From Longispora sp040681875 (lineage in GTDB: Bacteria > Actinomycetota > Actinomycetes > Mycobacteriales > Micromonosporaceae): a DNA stretch of 64,000 bases. The stretch is from contig NZ_JBFAZP010000001.1 of the NCBI RefSeq assembly GCF_040681875.1, positions 372,001 through 436,000 of the forward strand. Direction: 5' to 3'. The notes under the pieces are model-generated. The model ran no database searches, had not been told where the DNA came from, and worked only from the letters and a program-made list of their open reading frames with translations. Shown in pieces: positions 9,059 through 17,135 of this stretch. How positions within the stretch are numbered: position 1 is the stretch's first letter; the number at the start of each line of letters is the position of its first letter. The position numbers and the translations under genes were made by a program.

Positions 9059-9748
9059 ATGGCGAACTCACTGCTCACCGGGGCGACCGGCGGGATCGGC
9101 ACATTCATCGCGCGCAAGCTGCACGACCGGGGGGACAACCTGTTCTTGCTCGGGCGGGACGGGGCCGCGCTCGAAGCGCTGGCGAAGGAGTTCCCGGGTA
9201 CGGAGGTGCTGGTCGCCGACGTGGGGAACCCGGCGGAGCTCGCCGGGAAGCTGGCGCACCGGCTGCCCGCCCGGCTCGACGCGCTCGTGCACTGCGCCGG
9301 CGCCGTCGAACTGGGGCCGGTGGCCGAGCTGGGCCCGGACGTGTGGCAGACGATGCTGACGGTGAACCTGGCCGGGCCGGCCGAGCTGACCCGGCTGGCG
9401 CTGCCCGCCCTGCGCGCGGCGGCCGGGCACGTGGTGCTCGTCAACTCCGGCGCGGGCCTGGCGGCGCACGCCGGGTGGAGCGCGTACGCGGCGAGCAAGT
9501 TCGGGCTGCGCGCGCTCGCCGACGCGCTGCGCGCCGAGGAGCACGGCAACGGGGTCCGGGTCACGAGCGTCTACCCGGGGCGGACCGCGACGGCCATGCA
9601 GGAGAAGGTGCACGCGCAGGAGGGCGCGGACTACGAGCCGAAGGAGTGGATCCAGCCGGAGAGCGTCGCCACGGCCGTCCTCGCGGCGCTGGACCTGCCC
9701 CGGGACGCGGAGGTCACCGACCTGACGGTGCGGCCCGGGCTGCGGTAG
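9059..9748 (+). CDS. Short-chain dehydrogenase/reductase (SDR)
   Basis: A 229-aa classical SDR. The cofactor motif Thr-Gly-Ala-Thr-Gly-Gly-Ile-Gly is at residues 7-14, and the catalytic set is complete: Ser130, Tyr143 and Lys147 in the Tyr-Ala-Ala-Ser-Lys box. It probably oxidises or reduces a small alcohol/ketone using NAD(P). ATG 9059 is the likely start; an in-frame ATG nine bases upstream (9050) would itself cover the ribosome site, and the transcript may be leaderless. It is divergent from the SMP-30-like gene with only ~80 bases between them. Confidence 0.88.
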   Translation: MANSLLTGATGGIGTFIARKLHDRGDNLFLLGRDGAALEALAKEFPGTEVLVADVGNPAELAGKLAHRLPARLDALVHCAGAVELGPVAELGPDVWQTMLTVNLAGPAELTRLALPALRAAAGHVVLVNSGAGLAAHAGWSAYAASKFGLRALADALRAEEHGNGVRVTSVYPGRTATAMQEKVHAQEGADYEPKEWIQPESVATAVLAALDLPRDAEVTDLTVRPGLR

Positions 9749-9931
9749 GTCTATGGAGGACAGTGGTCCGCGTACCGTTGGAAGTGCTTTTCTAAACGCG
9801 TTTCCGGTTGTGAAATATCCACGAATCATCGGTGAGCATTTCATATCCGGCACATGACGGAGTGCACTGTTCCGCCGTGTCCATCCCCCGAATGATGGAA
9901 CTCGATACCACAGTCGAGGGATCGAGGCGGC
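9749..9931 (+). promoter_or_regulatory. Upstream region of the lanthipeptide operon
   Basis: This 183-base gap is AT-richer than its surroundings (about 9775-9850 especially) and must hold the promoter of the lanthipeptide operon, which is normally activated by the RamR-type regulator. An inverted repeat CTCGA-N8-TCGAG (9901-9918) ends 13 bases before the start codon. No clear -35/-10 pair is seen. Confidence 0.4.
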
Positions 9932-12526
9932 ATGGCGCAACGGTACGAGGACTACTGCGTGGCGGATCGGACCTTCTACGACGCCACCGGCTCGGCGGCG
10001 ACCGCCGGGCAGTCCTTCGCCACCGCCGACCGCCCGCTCCCCGAGGGCTGGGCCCGGGCGGAGCAGGAGGACTGGCTGGTGTTCCGCCGGCCGGCCGACC
10101 CGCTGCCGGCCCAGGGCTGGAAGATCCACGCGTCGGCCACCCGGGAGAACGCGGACCGGGTCCTCGACGCGGTCTGGGAGTACTGCGTGCCGCGCGGGAT
10201 CGGCTTCAAGTTCCTCCGCTCCCCCGACGCGCTGTCGGCGCGGGTGTCGAAGAACGCGCCGCGCGGCCACAGCGGCAAGCTCGTCACCATCTACCCGGCC
10301 GACGACGCCGCCTGCGAGGCGATCCTCACCGCCCTCGGCGCGGAGCTCGACGGGGAGCCCAACCCGGCCATCCTCACGGACCTGCGCTGGGGTTCCGGGC
10401 CGCTGCACGTGCGCTACGGGGCCTTCACGCACCGGTACCTGGTGGCCGCCGACGGCGAGCGGGTGCCCGCGATCGCCGCCCCGGACGGCACGCTCGTCCC
10501 CGACCGGCGCGATCCGGTGTTCCACGTGCCCGAGTGGGTCACGCTGCCGGCGTTCCTCGCCCCGCACCTGGCCGCGCGCAACGCCGTGCACGTCGCGGAC
10601 CTGCCGTACACCATCGACGGAGTGCTGCACTTCTCCAACGGCGGCGGGGTGTACACCGGCAAGGACACCCGGACCGGCGCGCGGGTCGTGCTCAAGGAGG
10701 GCCGGCCGCACGCGGGGCTCGACTCGCACGGGCACGACGCGGTCCGCCGGATCGAGCACGAGCACGCGATCCTCCGCCAGCTCGACGGCGTCCCCGGCAT
10801 CCCCCGCGCCCTCGACCTGTTCACCCTCGGCGAGCACCGGTTCCTGGTGATGGAGCACGTCGACGGCGTCGTGCTCAACAGGGCCATCGTCGCGCGGTAC
10901 CCGCTGACGGACCCGGCGGCCGGCGCCGGGGACCGCGCCCGGTACACCGACTGGGCCCTGGACATCCAGCGCCAGGTCGAGGAGACCCTCGCCGCCGTGC
11001 ACGCCCGCGGCGTGGTCTACGGCGACCTGCACCTGCTCAACATCCTGGTCCGCGACGACGACACCGTGGCGCTGCTCGACTTCGAGGTCGCCACCCAGGT
11101 CGGGGACCCGGTCCGCGCCGGCCTGGGCAACCAGGGCTTCGCCGCGCCGCGCGGGATCACCGGCGTCGACCGCGACCTGTACTCCCTGGCCTGCCTGCGC
11201 CTGGCCCTGTTCCTGCCGATGACGAACCTGCTGTGGCTGCACCGGCCGACGGCCCGCCGGCACGCCGAGACGATCCAGGACCATTTCCCGGTACCGCCGT
11301 CGTTCCTCGCCCGCGCCGTCGACGTCATCGCGCCCCCGGAACTGCCGTCGGCCCCCGTGGCCCGGATCGAACCCGACCCCGCCGGCTGGCCCGACCTGCG
11401 CGACGGCCTGGCCCGCGCCATCGTGGCCAGCGCCACGCCCGGCCGCGACGACCGGCTGTTTCCCGGCGACATCGCGCAGTTCCCGCTCGGCGGCCTGGGG
11501 CTCGCGCACGGCGCGTCCGGCGTGCTGTACGCGTTGTCGACGACCGGGGCCGACCGGCACCCGGAGTTCGAGGACTGGCTGGTCCGGCACACCCGCGACC
11601 CGCACCCCGACACCCGCCTCGGCCTGTACGACGGCCTGCACGGCGCCGCCTTCACCCTCGACCACCTCGGCCACCGGCAGGCCGCCCTCGACGCCGTCGA
11701 CGTGTTCCTCGGCGAGAAGTGGCACACCCTGGGCACCGACCTGTTCGGTGGCCTGGCCGGCGCGGGCCTCAACCTGCTGCACCTGGCCGACCGGACCGGC
11801 GAGCCCACGCTGCGGGTCGCCGCGCACCGGGCCGCCGCGCTGGTCGCCGAACGGCTGGGCGAGACCGCCGACGGCGGCACGACGAGCGGCGGCAGCGAGC
11901 CCTACGCCGGGTTGATGCGCGGCGGGGCGGGGCGGGCGTGGCTGCTGCTGCGGACCTACGACGACACCGGCGACCCGGCGTTCCTGGAGCACGCGGCCGT
12001 GGCCCTGCGCCAGGACCTGCGGCGGTGCCGGGTGCGCGGGAACGGGGTGCTGGAGGTCGACGAGGGCTGGCGGACGAACCCGTACCTCGACGTGGGCAGC
12101 GTGGGGCTCGGCATGATCCTCGACGAGTACCTGGCCCGGGCCGCCGACGAGGAGTTCGCGGCCGCCAGCCGGGGCGCGCAGCTGGCCGCCCGGTCCCCGA
12201 TGTACGTCCTCCCGGGCCTGTTCACCGGCCGGGCCGGCGTCCTGCTCTACCTCGCCGGCCGCTCACCGGAGCCCCGGACCGACCCCGAGGTGGCACGCCA
12301 GGTCCGCGCCCTGAACTGGCACGCCCTGCCCTACGGCGGCGGGACGGCCTTCCCCGGTACCGCGCTGCTGCGGCTGTCCATGGACCTGGCCACCGGCACC
12401 GCCGGCGTGCTCCTGGCCCTCGGCGCGGTCCTGCACGACACGCCCGCGCACGCGCCGCTGCTCGCCCCCGGTCGACGCCCCGCGTCGACCCCACAGACCC
12501 CCGCGCCGACCGGCGCGGGTCACTGA
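9932..12526 (+). CDS. lanKC: Class III lanthipeptide synthetase LanKC (RamC/AmfT-like)
   Basis: An 864-aa trifunctional enzyme that phosphorylates Ser/Thr of the precursor, eliminates phosphate, and cyclises the dehydro-residues with Cys. Order: N-terminal phospho-Ser/Thr lyase domain (~1-220), Ser/Thr kinase domain (~225-440) with Lys255 in Val-Val-Leu-Lys-Glu-Gly, Asp365 in Tyr-Gly-Asp-Leu-His-Leu-Leu-Asn and Asp383 in Leu-Leu-Asp-Phe-Glu, then a LanC-like cyclase (~500-840) with repeated Gly-Leu-x-x-Gly-x-Ala-Gly turns. The cyclase lacks the Cys-Cys-His zinc ligands of class I, II and IV enzymes, which fits class III. The 43-aa precursor gene starts 21 bases after the stop. An earlier, longer frame from 9832 is a shadow. 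Confidence 0.93.
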   Translation: MAQRYEDYCVADRTFYDATGSAATAGQSFATADRPLPEGWARAEQEDWLVFRRPADPLPAQGWKIHASATRENADRVLDAVWEYCVPRGIGFKFLRSPDALSARVSKNAPRGHSGKLVTIYPADDAACEAILTALGAELDGEPNPAILTDLRWGSGPLHVRYGAFTHRYLVAADGERVPAIAAPDGTLVPDRRDPVFHVPEWVTLPAFLAPHLAARNAVHVADLPYTIDGVLHFSNGGGVYTGKDTRTGARVVLKEGRPHAGLDSHGHDAVRRIEHEHAILRQLDGVPGIPRALDLFTLGEHRFLVMEHVDGVVLNRAIVARYPLTDPAAGAGDRARYTDWALDIQRQVEETLAAVHARGVVYGDLHLLNILVRDDDTVALLDFEVATQVGDPVRAGLGNQGFAAPRGITGVDRDLYSLACLRLALFLPMTNLLWLHRPTARRHAETIQDHFPVPPSFLARAVDVIAPPELPSAPVARIEPDPAGWPDLRDGLARAIVASATPGRDDRLFPGDIAQFPLGGLGLAHGASGVLYALSTTGADRHPEFEDWLVRHTRDPHPDTRLGLYDGLHGAAFTLDHLGHRQAALDAVDVFLGEKWHTLGTDLFGGLAGAGLNLLHLADRTGEPTLRVAAHRAAALVAERLGETADGGTTSGGSEPYAGLMRGGAGRAWLLLRTYDDTGDPAFLEHAAVALRQDLRRCRVRGNGVLEVDEGWRTNPYLDVGSVGLGMILDEYLARAADEEFAAASRGAQLAARSPMYVLPGLFTGRAGVLLYLAGRSPEPRTDPEVARQVRALNWHALPYGGGTAFPGTALLRLSMDLATGTAGVLLALGAVLHDTPAHAPLLAPGRRPASTPQTPAPTGAGH

Positions 12527-12547
12527 AATCCCTCTAAGGAGATTCCC

Positions 12548-12679
12548 ATGGTGCTTCTCGACCTGCAGGGCATGACCACCGCTCCCGAGCACGGCGGCGG
12601 CCACGGTGGCCACGGCAGCACGCTGAGCGTCACCCTGTGTGGCCACGGCAGTGGCCTGAGCGTCCTGATCTGCGACTAG
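12548..12679 (+). CDS. ramS: SapB-like class III lanthipeptide precursor (RamS/AmfS-type), 43 aa
   Basis: A short gene with AAGGAG eight bases upstream of its ATG. The leader begins Met-Val-Leu-Leu-Asp-Leu-Gln, matching the hydrophobic LxLQ-type box that class III synthetases recognise (LFDLQ in SapB/AmfS precursors). The core holds two Ser-x2-Ser-x3-Cys modules, Ser24/Ser27/Cys31 and Ser35/Ser38/Cys42, the exact layout that forms the two (methyl-free) lanthionine or labionin rings of SapB. It is unusual in having a Gly/His-rich stretch (His15, 19, 22 and 33) between leader and rings and between the rings. The two modules repeat at DNA level (GGCCACGGCAG twice), suggesting internal duplication. 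Product: an exported morphogenetic surfactant-like peptide. Confidence 0.92.
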   Translation: MVLLDLQGMTTAPEHGGGHGGHGSTLSVTLCGHGSGLSVLICD

Positions 12680-12707
12680 TACCGACCAGTACCACCCCGC
12701 ACGCAGA

Positions 12708-12748
12708 GCCGTGGCCCCGGACGATTGTCGCTCGTCCGGGGCCACGGC
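12708..12748 (+). terminator. Strong hairpin after the precursor gene (attenuator/partial terminator)
   Basis: A perfect 17-base inverted repeat, 12708-12724 paired with 12732-12748 around a 7-base loop. It lies between the precursor gene and the first ABC transporter gene on the same strand, so it probably raises precursor mRNA relative to the export genes rather than ending the operon. Confidence 0.85.
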
Positions 12749-12766
12749 CCGTACCGAGGAGTGTAG

Positions 12767-14545
12767 GTGAACCAGCCCGGTGGGAGCGCGCGTCGCGGCG
12801 GTTGGCTGCCGGTGATCGGGGTGACCGCACTGGGCGGGGCGGGGGCCCGACTGGGGCTGCCGTGGATCCTCGGGAACGCGGTCGACGCGCTGGTCGGCAC
12901 CGCACGGCCCACCGGCCCCGCCGGGTTCTCCTGGACCACCTGGGCCGTGATCGCCGTCGTCGTGGCCGTGGCCTGCGACCTCGCGGGCTCCTACGCCGGG
13001 GCCGCCTCGGTCGCCGACACCACCGCCCGGCTGCGCCGCCGCCTCCTCCGGCACATCCTCGACCTCGGACCCGGCCGCGCGCGCCCCTTCGCCCCCGGCG
13101 ACCTGTCCACCCGGTTGACCTCCGCCGCCGCGTCGGCCGCGCACGCCGGTCCCAGCCTCGTCCTGCTCGCCGCCGCCGTCGTGCCCCCGGCGGGCAGCCT
13201 CGTCCTGCTGGCCGTCCTCGACCCGTCGCTGGCCGTGGCCTTCCTGGCCGGCCTCGGGCTCGTCGCTCTCGTGCTGCGCGCCTTCACCCGGCGGACCACC
13301 GAGGCCGCCCTGCGCTACCAGGAGACCCAGGGTGAGCTGGCCGGCCGGCTCGCCGAGGCGCTCACCGGGGCCCGCACGATCGCCGCCGCCGGCACCGTCG
13401 ACCGGGAGGAGACCCGGGTGCTGCGTCCGTTGGCGGAGCTGCGCCGGCACGGGGTGCGCGCCTGGCAGGTCCTCGCCCGGACCAGCGCCCAGGGCGCGCT
13501 CCTCGGGCCGCTCGTCCTCGTCGCGGTGCTCGCCGCGGGGGGACTCGCGCTGGTCGACGGCCGGATCACGGCGGGCGAGCTGTTCGCCGCGAGCCAGTAC
13601 GCCGTCCAGGGTGCGGGGCTCGGCGGGCTCACGGGGTTGCTCGGGCGGCTGGCCCGGGCCCGGGCGGGAGGTGGCCGGGTGACCGAGGTCCTCGCGGTCC
13701 CGCCGACCGTCCACGGCACGCGGTCGCTGCCCGCCGGCCCGGGCCGTCTCCAGTTCCTCGACGTCACCGTCCACGGCGGACAGACCTCGCCGCCCGCGCC
13801 CGGTGCGGACCGGTCGGGGCCTGTCGCCGCCGATTCCTCCGCCGGCCCGGCACCGGTCGGATCCGGGGCCCCGGCGTTGCTCAACGGGGTCGGGGTCCCG
13901 GCTCTGCTGGACAGGGTCACGCTGGATCTGCCCGGGGGTGCCGCCGTGGCCGTCGTGGGGCTGTCGGGTGCCGGTAAGTCGGTGCTGGCCGCGCTCGCCG
14001 GCCGGTTGCGCGACCCCGACGCGGGCACCGTCCTCCTCGACGGCGTCCCCCTCCCCGAGCTACCGCACCCCGCCCTGCGGGCGGCTGTCGCCTGCGCCTT
14101 CGAGCGCCCCGTCCTCGTCGGCGACACCGTGGCCGACGCCGTCGGCATGGGCCGGCCCCTCACCCACGTCCTCGCGGCCGCCCACGCCACCCGCGCCGCC
14201 GAGTTCGTCACCCGGCTCCCCCGGGGCTACGGCACCGCGCTCGCCGCCGCGCCGATGTCCGGCGGCGAAGCCCAGCGGCTCGGCCTGGCCCGCGCCTGGC
14301 ACGCCGACCGGCTGCTCGTCCTCGACGACGCGACGTCCAGCCTCGACATGGTCACCGAGATGCGGATCAGCCGGACGTTGACGGAGGACCACGGGCACCG
14401 TACCCGTCTGATCGTGACCCACCGGGTGTCGACGGCGGCCCGGGCCGACCTCGTGGTGTGGCTGGAGGCCGGCCGGGTCCGCGCCGTCGGCCCGCACGAG
14501 ACACTGTGGCCGGACGCCGACTACCGGGCGGTGTTCCCGACATGA
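12767..14545 (+). CDS. ramA: ABC half-transporter of the lanthipeptide cluster (RamA-like)
   Basis: A 592-aa exporter with five to six membrane helices (~1-300) and a C-terminal ATPase. Walker A is Gly-Leu-Ser-Gly-Ala-Gly-Lys-Ser with Lys404, the signature reads Met-Ser-Gly-Gly-Glu-Ala-Gln-Arg, and Walker B is Leu-Leu-Val-Leu-Asp-Asp-Ala-Thr. Asp replaces the usual catalytic Glu of Walker B, and the Q-loop Gln appears replaced in Cys-Ala-Phe-Glu-Arg-Pro, so this may be the degenerate half of a heterodimer with the next gene. A ~55-residue Gly/Pro/Ser-rich linker (~335-390) separates the domains. GTG 12767 follows GAGGAG. Position after precursor and synthetase matches ramA. Confidence 0.9.
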   Translation: MNQPGGSARRGGWLPVIGVTALGGAGARLGLPWILGNAVDALVGTARPTGPAGFSWTTWAVIAVVVAVACDLAGSYAGAASVADTTARLRRRLLRHILDLGPGRARPFAPGDLSTRLTSAAASAAHAGPSLVLLAAAVVPPAGSLVLLAVLDPSLAVAFLAGLGLVALVLRAFTRRTTEAALRYQETQGELAGRLAEALTGARTIAAAGTVDREETRVLRPLAELRRHGVRAWQVLARTSAQGALLGPLVLVAVLAAGGLALVDGRITAGELFAASQYAVQGAGLGGLTGLLGRLARARAGGGRVTEVLAVPPTVHGTRSLPAGPGRLQFLDVTVHGGQTSPPAPGADRSGPVAADSSAGPAPVGSGAPALLNGVGVPALLDRVTLDLPGGAAVAVVGLSGAGKSVLAALAGRLRDPDAGTVLLDGVPLPELPHPALRAAVACAFERPVLVGDTVADAVGMGRPLTHVLAAAHATRAAEFVTRLPRGYGTALAAAPMSGGEAQRLGLARAWHADRLLVLDDATSSLDMVTEMRISRTLTEDHGHRTRLIVTHRVSTAARADLVVWLEAGRVRAVGPHETLWPDADYRAVFPT

Positions 14546-14591
14546 GCGGCAGGTCGTTGAGCCCCGGGTTCCGGACGCGGGGGCGCGCGTC

Positions 14592-16460
14592 GTGAGGCGC
14601 GAGCTGCGCTACGCCGGGCGGTCCCTGCGGCGGCGGGCGACCTGGGCGTTCCTGGCCTGGTCGGTGCCCGAGGCGCTGCCCGCCGCGCTGTCCGGGCTGG
14701 CCGTCGCGCGCGCCGTGGACACCGGTTTCCTCGCCGGCCGGCCGTGGGTGGGACTGGCCTGGCTCGGCGGGCTGCTCGCCGCCGCCGGGGTCGGCGCCCT
14801 CGGGGCCCGGCAGGTGTACCTGCGCCTCGGCGACCTCGTCGAACCGTTCCGGGACGACCTGGTCCGGCTCGTGGTGCGCGGCGCGCTCCGCCGGGGCGTC
14901 GCCGGCCGCCCGGACGACGGGGCGGTCGCGCGGCTGACCCACCAGGTGGAGATCGCCCGGGACACCTACGCGGGGCTGGTCGTCGTCGTGCGCGGCTTCG
15001 TCGTCACCGCCGCCGGGGCGGCCGTCGGGCTGGCCTCCACGGCGCCGGTGATCCTGCTGCTGGTCGGGCCGCCGTTCCTGCTCGGGCTCGGCGCGTTCCT
15101 GACCACGCTCGGGGTGGCCGCCGGCCGGCAGCGCGCGTACGTCCGGTCCGACGAGCGGCTGTCCAGCACGGCCGGCACGGTGCTCGCCGGGCTGCGGGAC
15201 GTGACCGGGAGCGGCGGCGAGGAGTACGCGGCGGCGCTGGTCGGCGGGCCCGTCGGCCACCAGGCGACGGCCGAGCTGGCCCTGGCCCGGGTCGGCGCGC
15301 TGCGGACCCTGTGCTTCGCGGTCGGCGGCTGGGGACCGCTGCTGGCGCTGCTCGCCGCCGCGCCGTGGCTCGTCGGCCGGGGCCTGACCGCCGGGGCCCT
15401 GCTGGGCGGGCTGACGTATGTGCTGGTCGGGCTCCAGCCCGCGCTGGGCGCGCTGGTCGACGGGCTGGGCGGCAGCGGGCTGCGGTTCGTGGTGACCCTG
15501 GGGCGGATCCTGGACGCGGCGGCGTCGGCGGAACAGCCCGCACGCCCGGGGCCCGCCGCCGGCCGTGTGGCGCCATCGGAGGGGTACCCGGCCCCGACCC
15601 GGCCGGGCGCAACGGCCGGGAACGCACCCCGGTCGGCCGCTTCGGACCGGATCCCGCGATCGACCGGGTACGCCATCGCCGTGCGCGGCCTCACCTTCGC
15701 CTACGGCCCGCACTCCCTGCCGGTGCTCCGGGACCTGCGCCTCGACGTGCCCGAGGGCGACCACCTCGCCGTCGTCGGCCCGAGCGGGATCGGCAAGTCC
15801 ACCCTGGCCGGCCTTCTGTGCGGCCTGCTCCCCCCTGACGCCGGCACCGTGACCGCCCCGCCGACCGACCGGCGCGTCCTGATCCCCCAGGAGGCATACC
15901 TCTTCACGGGTACCGTCGGGGAGAACCTGCGCTACCTGCGCCCGACCGCCCCCGACGCGCTGCTCGACGCCGCAGTGGCCGCGATCGGGGCCACCGACCT
16001 GGTCACCCGCCTCGGCGGCTACCCCGGCACCGTCACCCCGGGCGCGCTGTCCGCCGGGGAACGCCAACTTCTCGCCCTGGTCCGGGCGTACCTGGCCGAT
16101 GCGCCCGTCGTCGTCCTCGACGAGGCCACCTGCCACCTGGACGCGGCGGCGGAACGGCGGGCCGAGGAGGCGTTCGCGGCGCGCGGCGGCACGGTGGTGG
16201 TGATCGCGCACCGGATCAGTTCGGCGCTGCGGGCCCGCCGGGTGCTGGTCCTCGACGGGGTGACCGCCGCGCTCGGCGACCACGACACGCTCCTGGCGAC
16301 GTCCCCCCTGTACCGCGAGCTGCTCGGCCACTGGCACGCCGACCGGTCGGGGTCACCGGACGCGGACGGACCCCGCCAGGCGCCGCCCTCGACGCGGGCC
16401 ACGGCCGTCGACGGGGCCGGGCGCACCCCGCCGGCCGCTCAGACCCAGCCGGCGTCCTGA
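14592..16460 (+). CDS. ramB: ABC half-transporter of the lanthipeptide cluster (RamB-like)
   Basis: A 622-aa fused membrane/ATPase protein, partner of the preceding half-transporter. Walker A is Gly-Pro-Ser-Gly-Ile-Gly-Lys-Ser-Thr with Lys402, signature Leu-Ser-Ala-Gly-Glu-Arg-Gln, and Walker B Val-Val-Val-Leu-Asp-Glu-Ala-Thr with the catalytic Glu intact, so this half should be the active ATPase. A Pro/Ala-rich linker at ~315-355 precedes the ATPase domain. It starts with GTG 14592, 46 bases after the RamA-like stop; no good ribosome site is visible and a 17-codon ORF at 14542 overlapping the previous stop may couple the two. The 3' end overlaps the convergent regulator gene by 22 bases. Confidence 0.9.
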   Translation: MRRELRYAGRSLRRRATWAFLAWSVPEALPAALSGLAVARAVDTGFLAGRPWVGLAWLGGLLAAAGVGALGARQVYLRLGDLVEPFRDDLVRLVVRGALRRGVAGRPDDGAVARLTHQVEIARDTYAGLVVVVRGFVVTAAGAAVGLASTAPVILLLVGPPFLLGLGAFLTTLGVAAGRQRAYVRSDERLSSTAGTVLAGLRDVTGSGGEEYAAALVGGPVGHQATAELALARVGALRTLCFAVGGWGPLLALLAAAPWLVGRGLTAGALLGGLTYVLVGLQPALGALVDGLGGSGLRFVVTLGRILDAAASAEQPARPGPAAGRVAPSEGYPAPTRPGATAGNAPRSAASDRIPRSTGYAIAVRGLTFAYGPHSLPVLRDLRLDVPEGDHLAVVGPSGIGKSTLAGLLCGLLPPDAGTVTAPPTDRRVLIPQEAYLFTGTVGENLRYLRPTAPDALLDAAVAAIGATDLVTRLGGYPGTVTPGALSAGERQLLALVRAYLADAPVVVLDEATCHLDAAAERRAEEAFAARGGTVVVIAHRISSALRARRVLVLDGVTAALGDHDTLLATSPLYRELLGHWHADRSGSPDADGPRQAPPSTRATAVDGAGRTPPAAQTQPAS

Positions 16461-17110
16461 GCGATGCGGATGGCCTCGATCCGGTTCCGGCCGCCGATCT
16501 TCGACACCGCGCTGGAGAGGTAGTTGCGCACCGTGCCCGTACTCAGGAAGAGCTCCGCCGCGATCTCCCGGGCCGGGGCGCCGTCGACGGCCTTGCGGAG
16601 CACCTCCCGCTCGCGGGTCGTGAGCGGGTTGTTCTCGGCCGACAGGGCGGCCACCGCGATCTCGACGTCCATCACCGGCTTGCCGAGCGCGAGCTGCCGG
16701 ATGCCCTCGACGAGCTGGCGGGGCGAGGCGTCGGTGGCCAGGAAACCGACCCGGGGCGCCAGCCGGGTGAGGGTGACGCCGATGGTGGCGCAGGTCCGCC
16801 GGTCGACCAGGACCAGGATCCCGGCCCCGGGCAGCCCCTCGCACAGGGTCACGCACAGCTCGTCGACCTCCACGGTCCCGGGCAACGCGATGTCGAGCAC
16901 GACGACATCGGGCCGCTCACGGAGGGCGACGTCGAGGATCTCCTCGCCACGGCCGACCTCGGCCACGACGACCAGGTCGCGTTCCCGGGCCAGCATCGCA
17001 CCCAGTGCTCCCCGCCAGAGCGCCCTCTCGTGTCCGAGCACCGTGCGAATCAACGAACCCCCAAGTCGGTCACTCCCCGTGCCAATCTCCTCTTTCCCCA
17101 GCGTAGTCAT
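16439..17110 (-). CDS. ramR: LuxR/NarL-type response regulator, RamR-like, with atypical receiver
   Basis: A 223-aa orphan-style regulator convergent with the lanthipeptide operon, in the place of ramR/amfR, which activates SapB synthesis. Receiver domain ~20-140, LuxR helix-turn-helix ~160-223 (Leu-Thr-Thr-Arg-Glu-Arg-Glu-Val-Leu, then Ala-Glu-Leu-Phe-Leu-Ser-Thr-Gly-Thr-Val-Arg-Asn-Tyr). The phospho-acceptor Asp is kept in Val-Val-Leu-Asp-Ile-Ala-Leu-Pro-Gly, but the acidic pair near the N-terminus is Gly-His-Glu and the conserved Lys after strand 5 is Thr (Leu-Ala-Thr-Asp-Ala). Phosphorylation by the usual route is therefore doubtful. ATG 17110 is given; a TTG at 17059, preceded by GGGGG, would start right at the receiver. 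Confidence 0.88.
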   Translation of the reverse strand: MTTLGKEEIGTGSDRLGGSLIRTVLGHERALWRGALGAMLARERDLVVVAEVGRGEEILDVALRERPDVVVLDIALPGTVEVDELCVTLCEGLPGAGILVLVDRRTCATIGVTLTRLAPRVGFLATDASPRQLVEGIRQLALGKPVMDVEIAVAALSAENNPLTTREREVLRKAVDGAPAREIAAELFLSTGTVRNYLSSAVSKIGGRNRIEAIRIAQDAGWV

Positions 17111-17135
17111 GGCATAGCAACCAGTCGATTGTCGA

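Noticed and set aside
9068..11992. Long minus-strand open frame opposite the LanKC and SDR genes
   Set aside because: High-GC antisense shadow: the plus strand has complete domain motifs (Lys255, Asp365, Asp383), while the antisense product is Gly/Arg/Val-rich with no motif.
14542..14595. 17-codon ORF between the two lanthipeptide ABC genes
   Set aside because: It overlaps the RamA-like stop and could aid coupling, but it is too short and featureless to call a gene.
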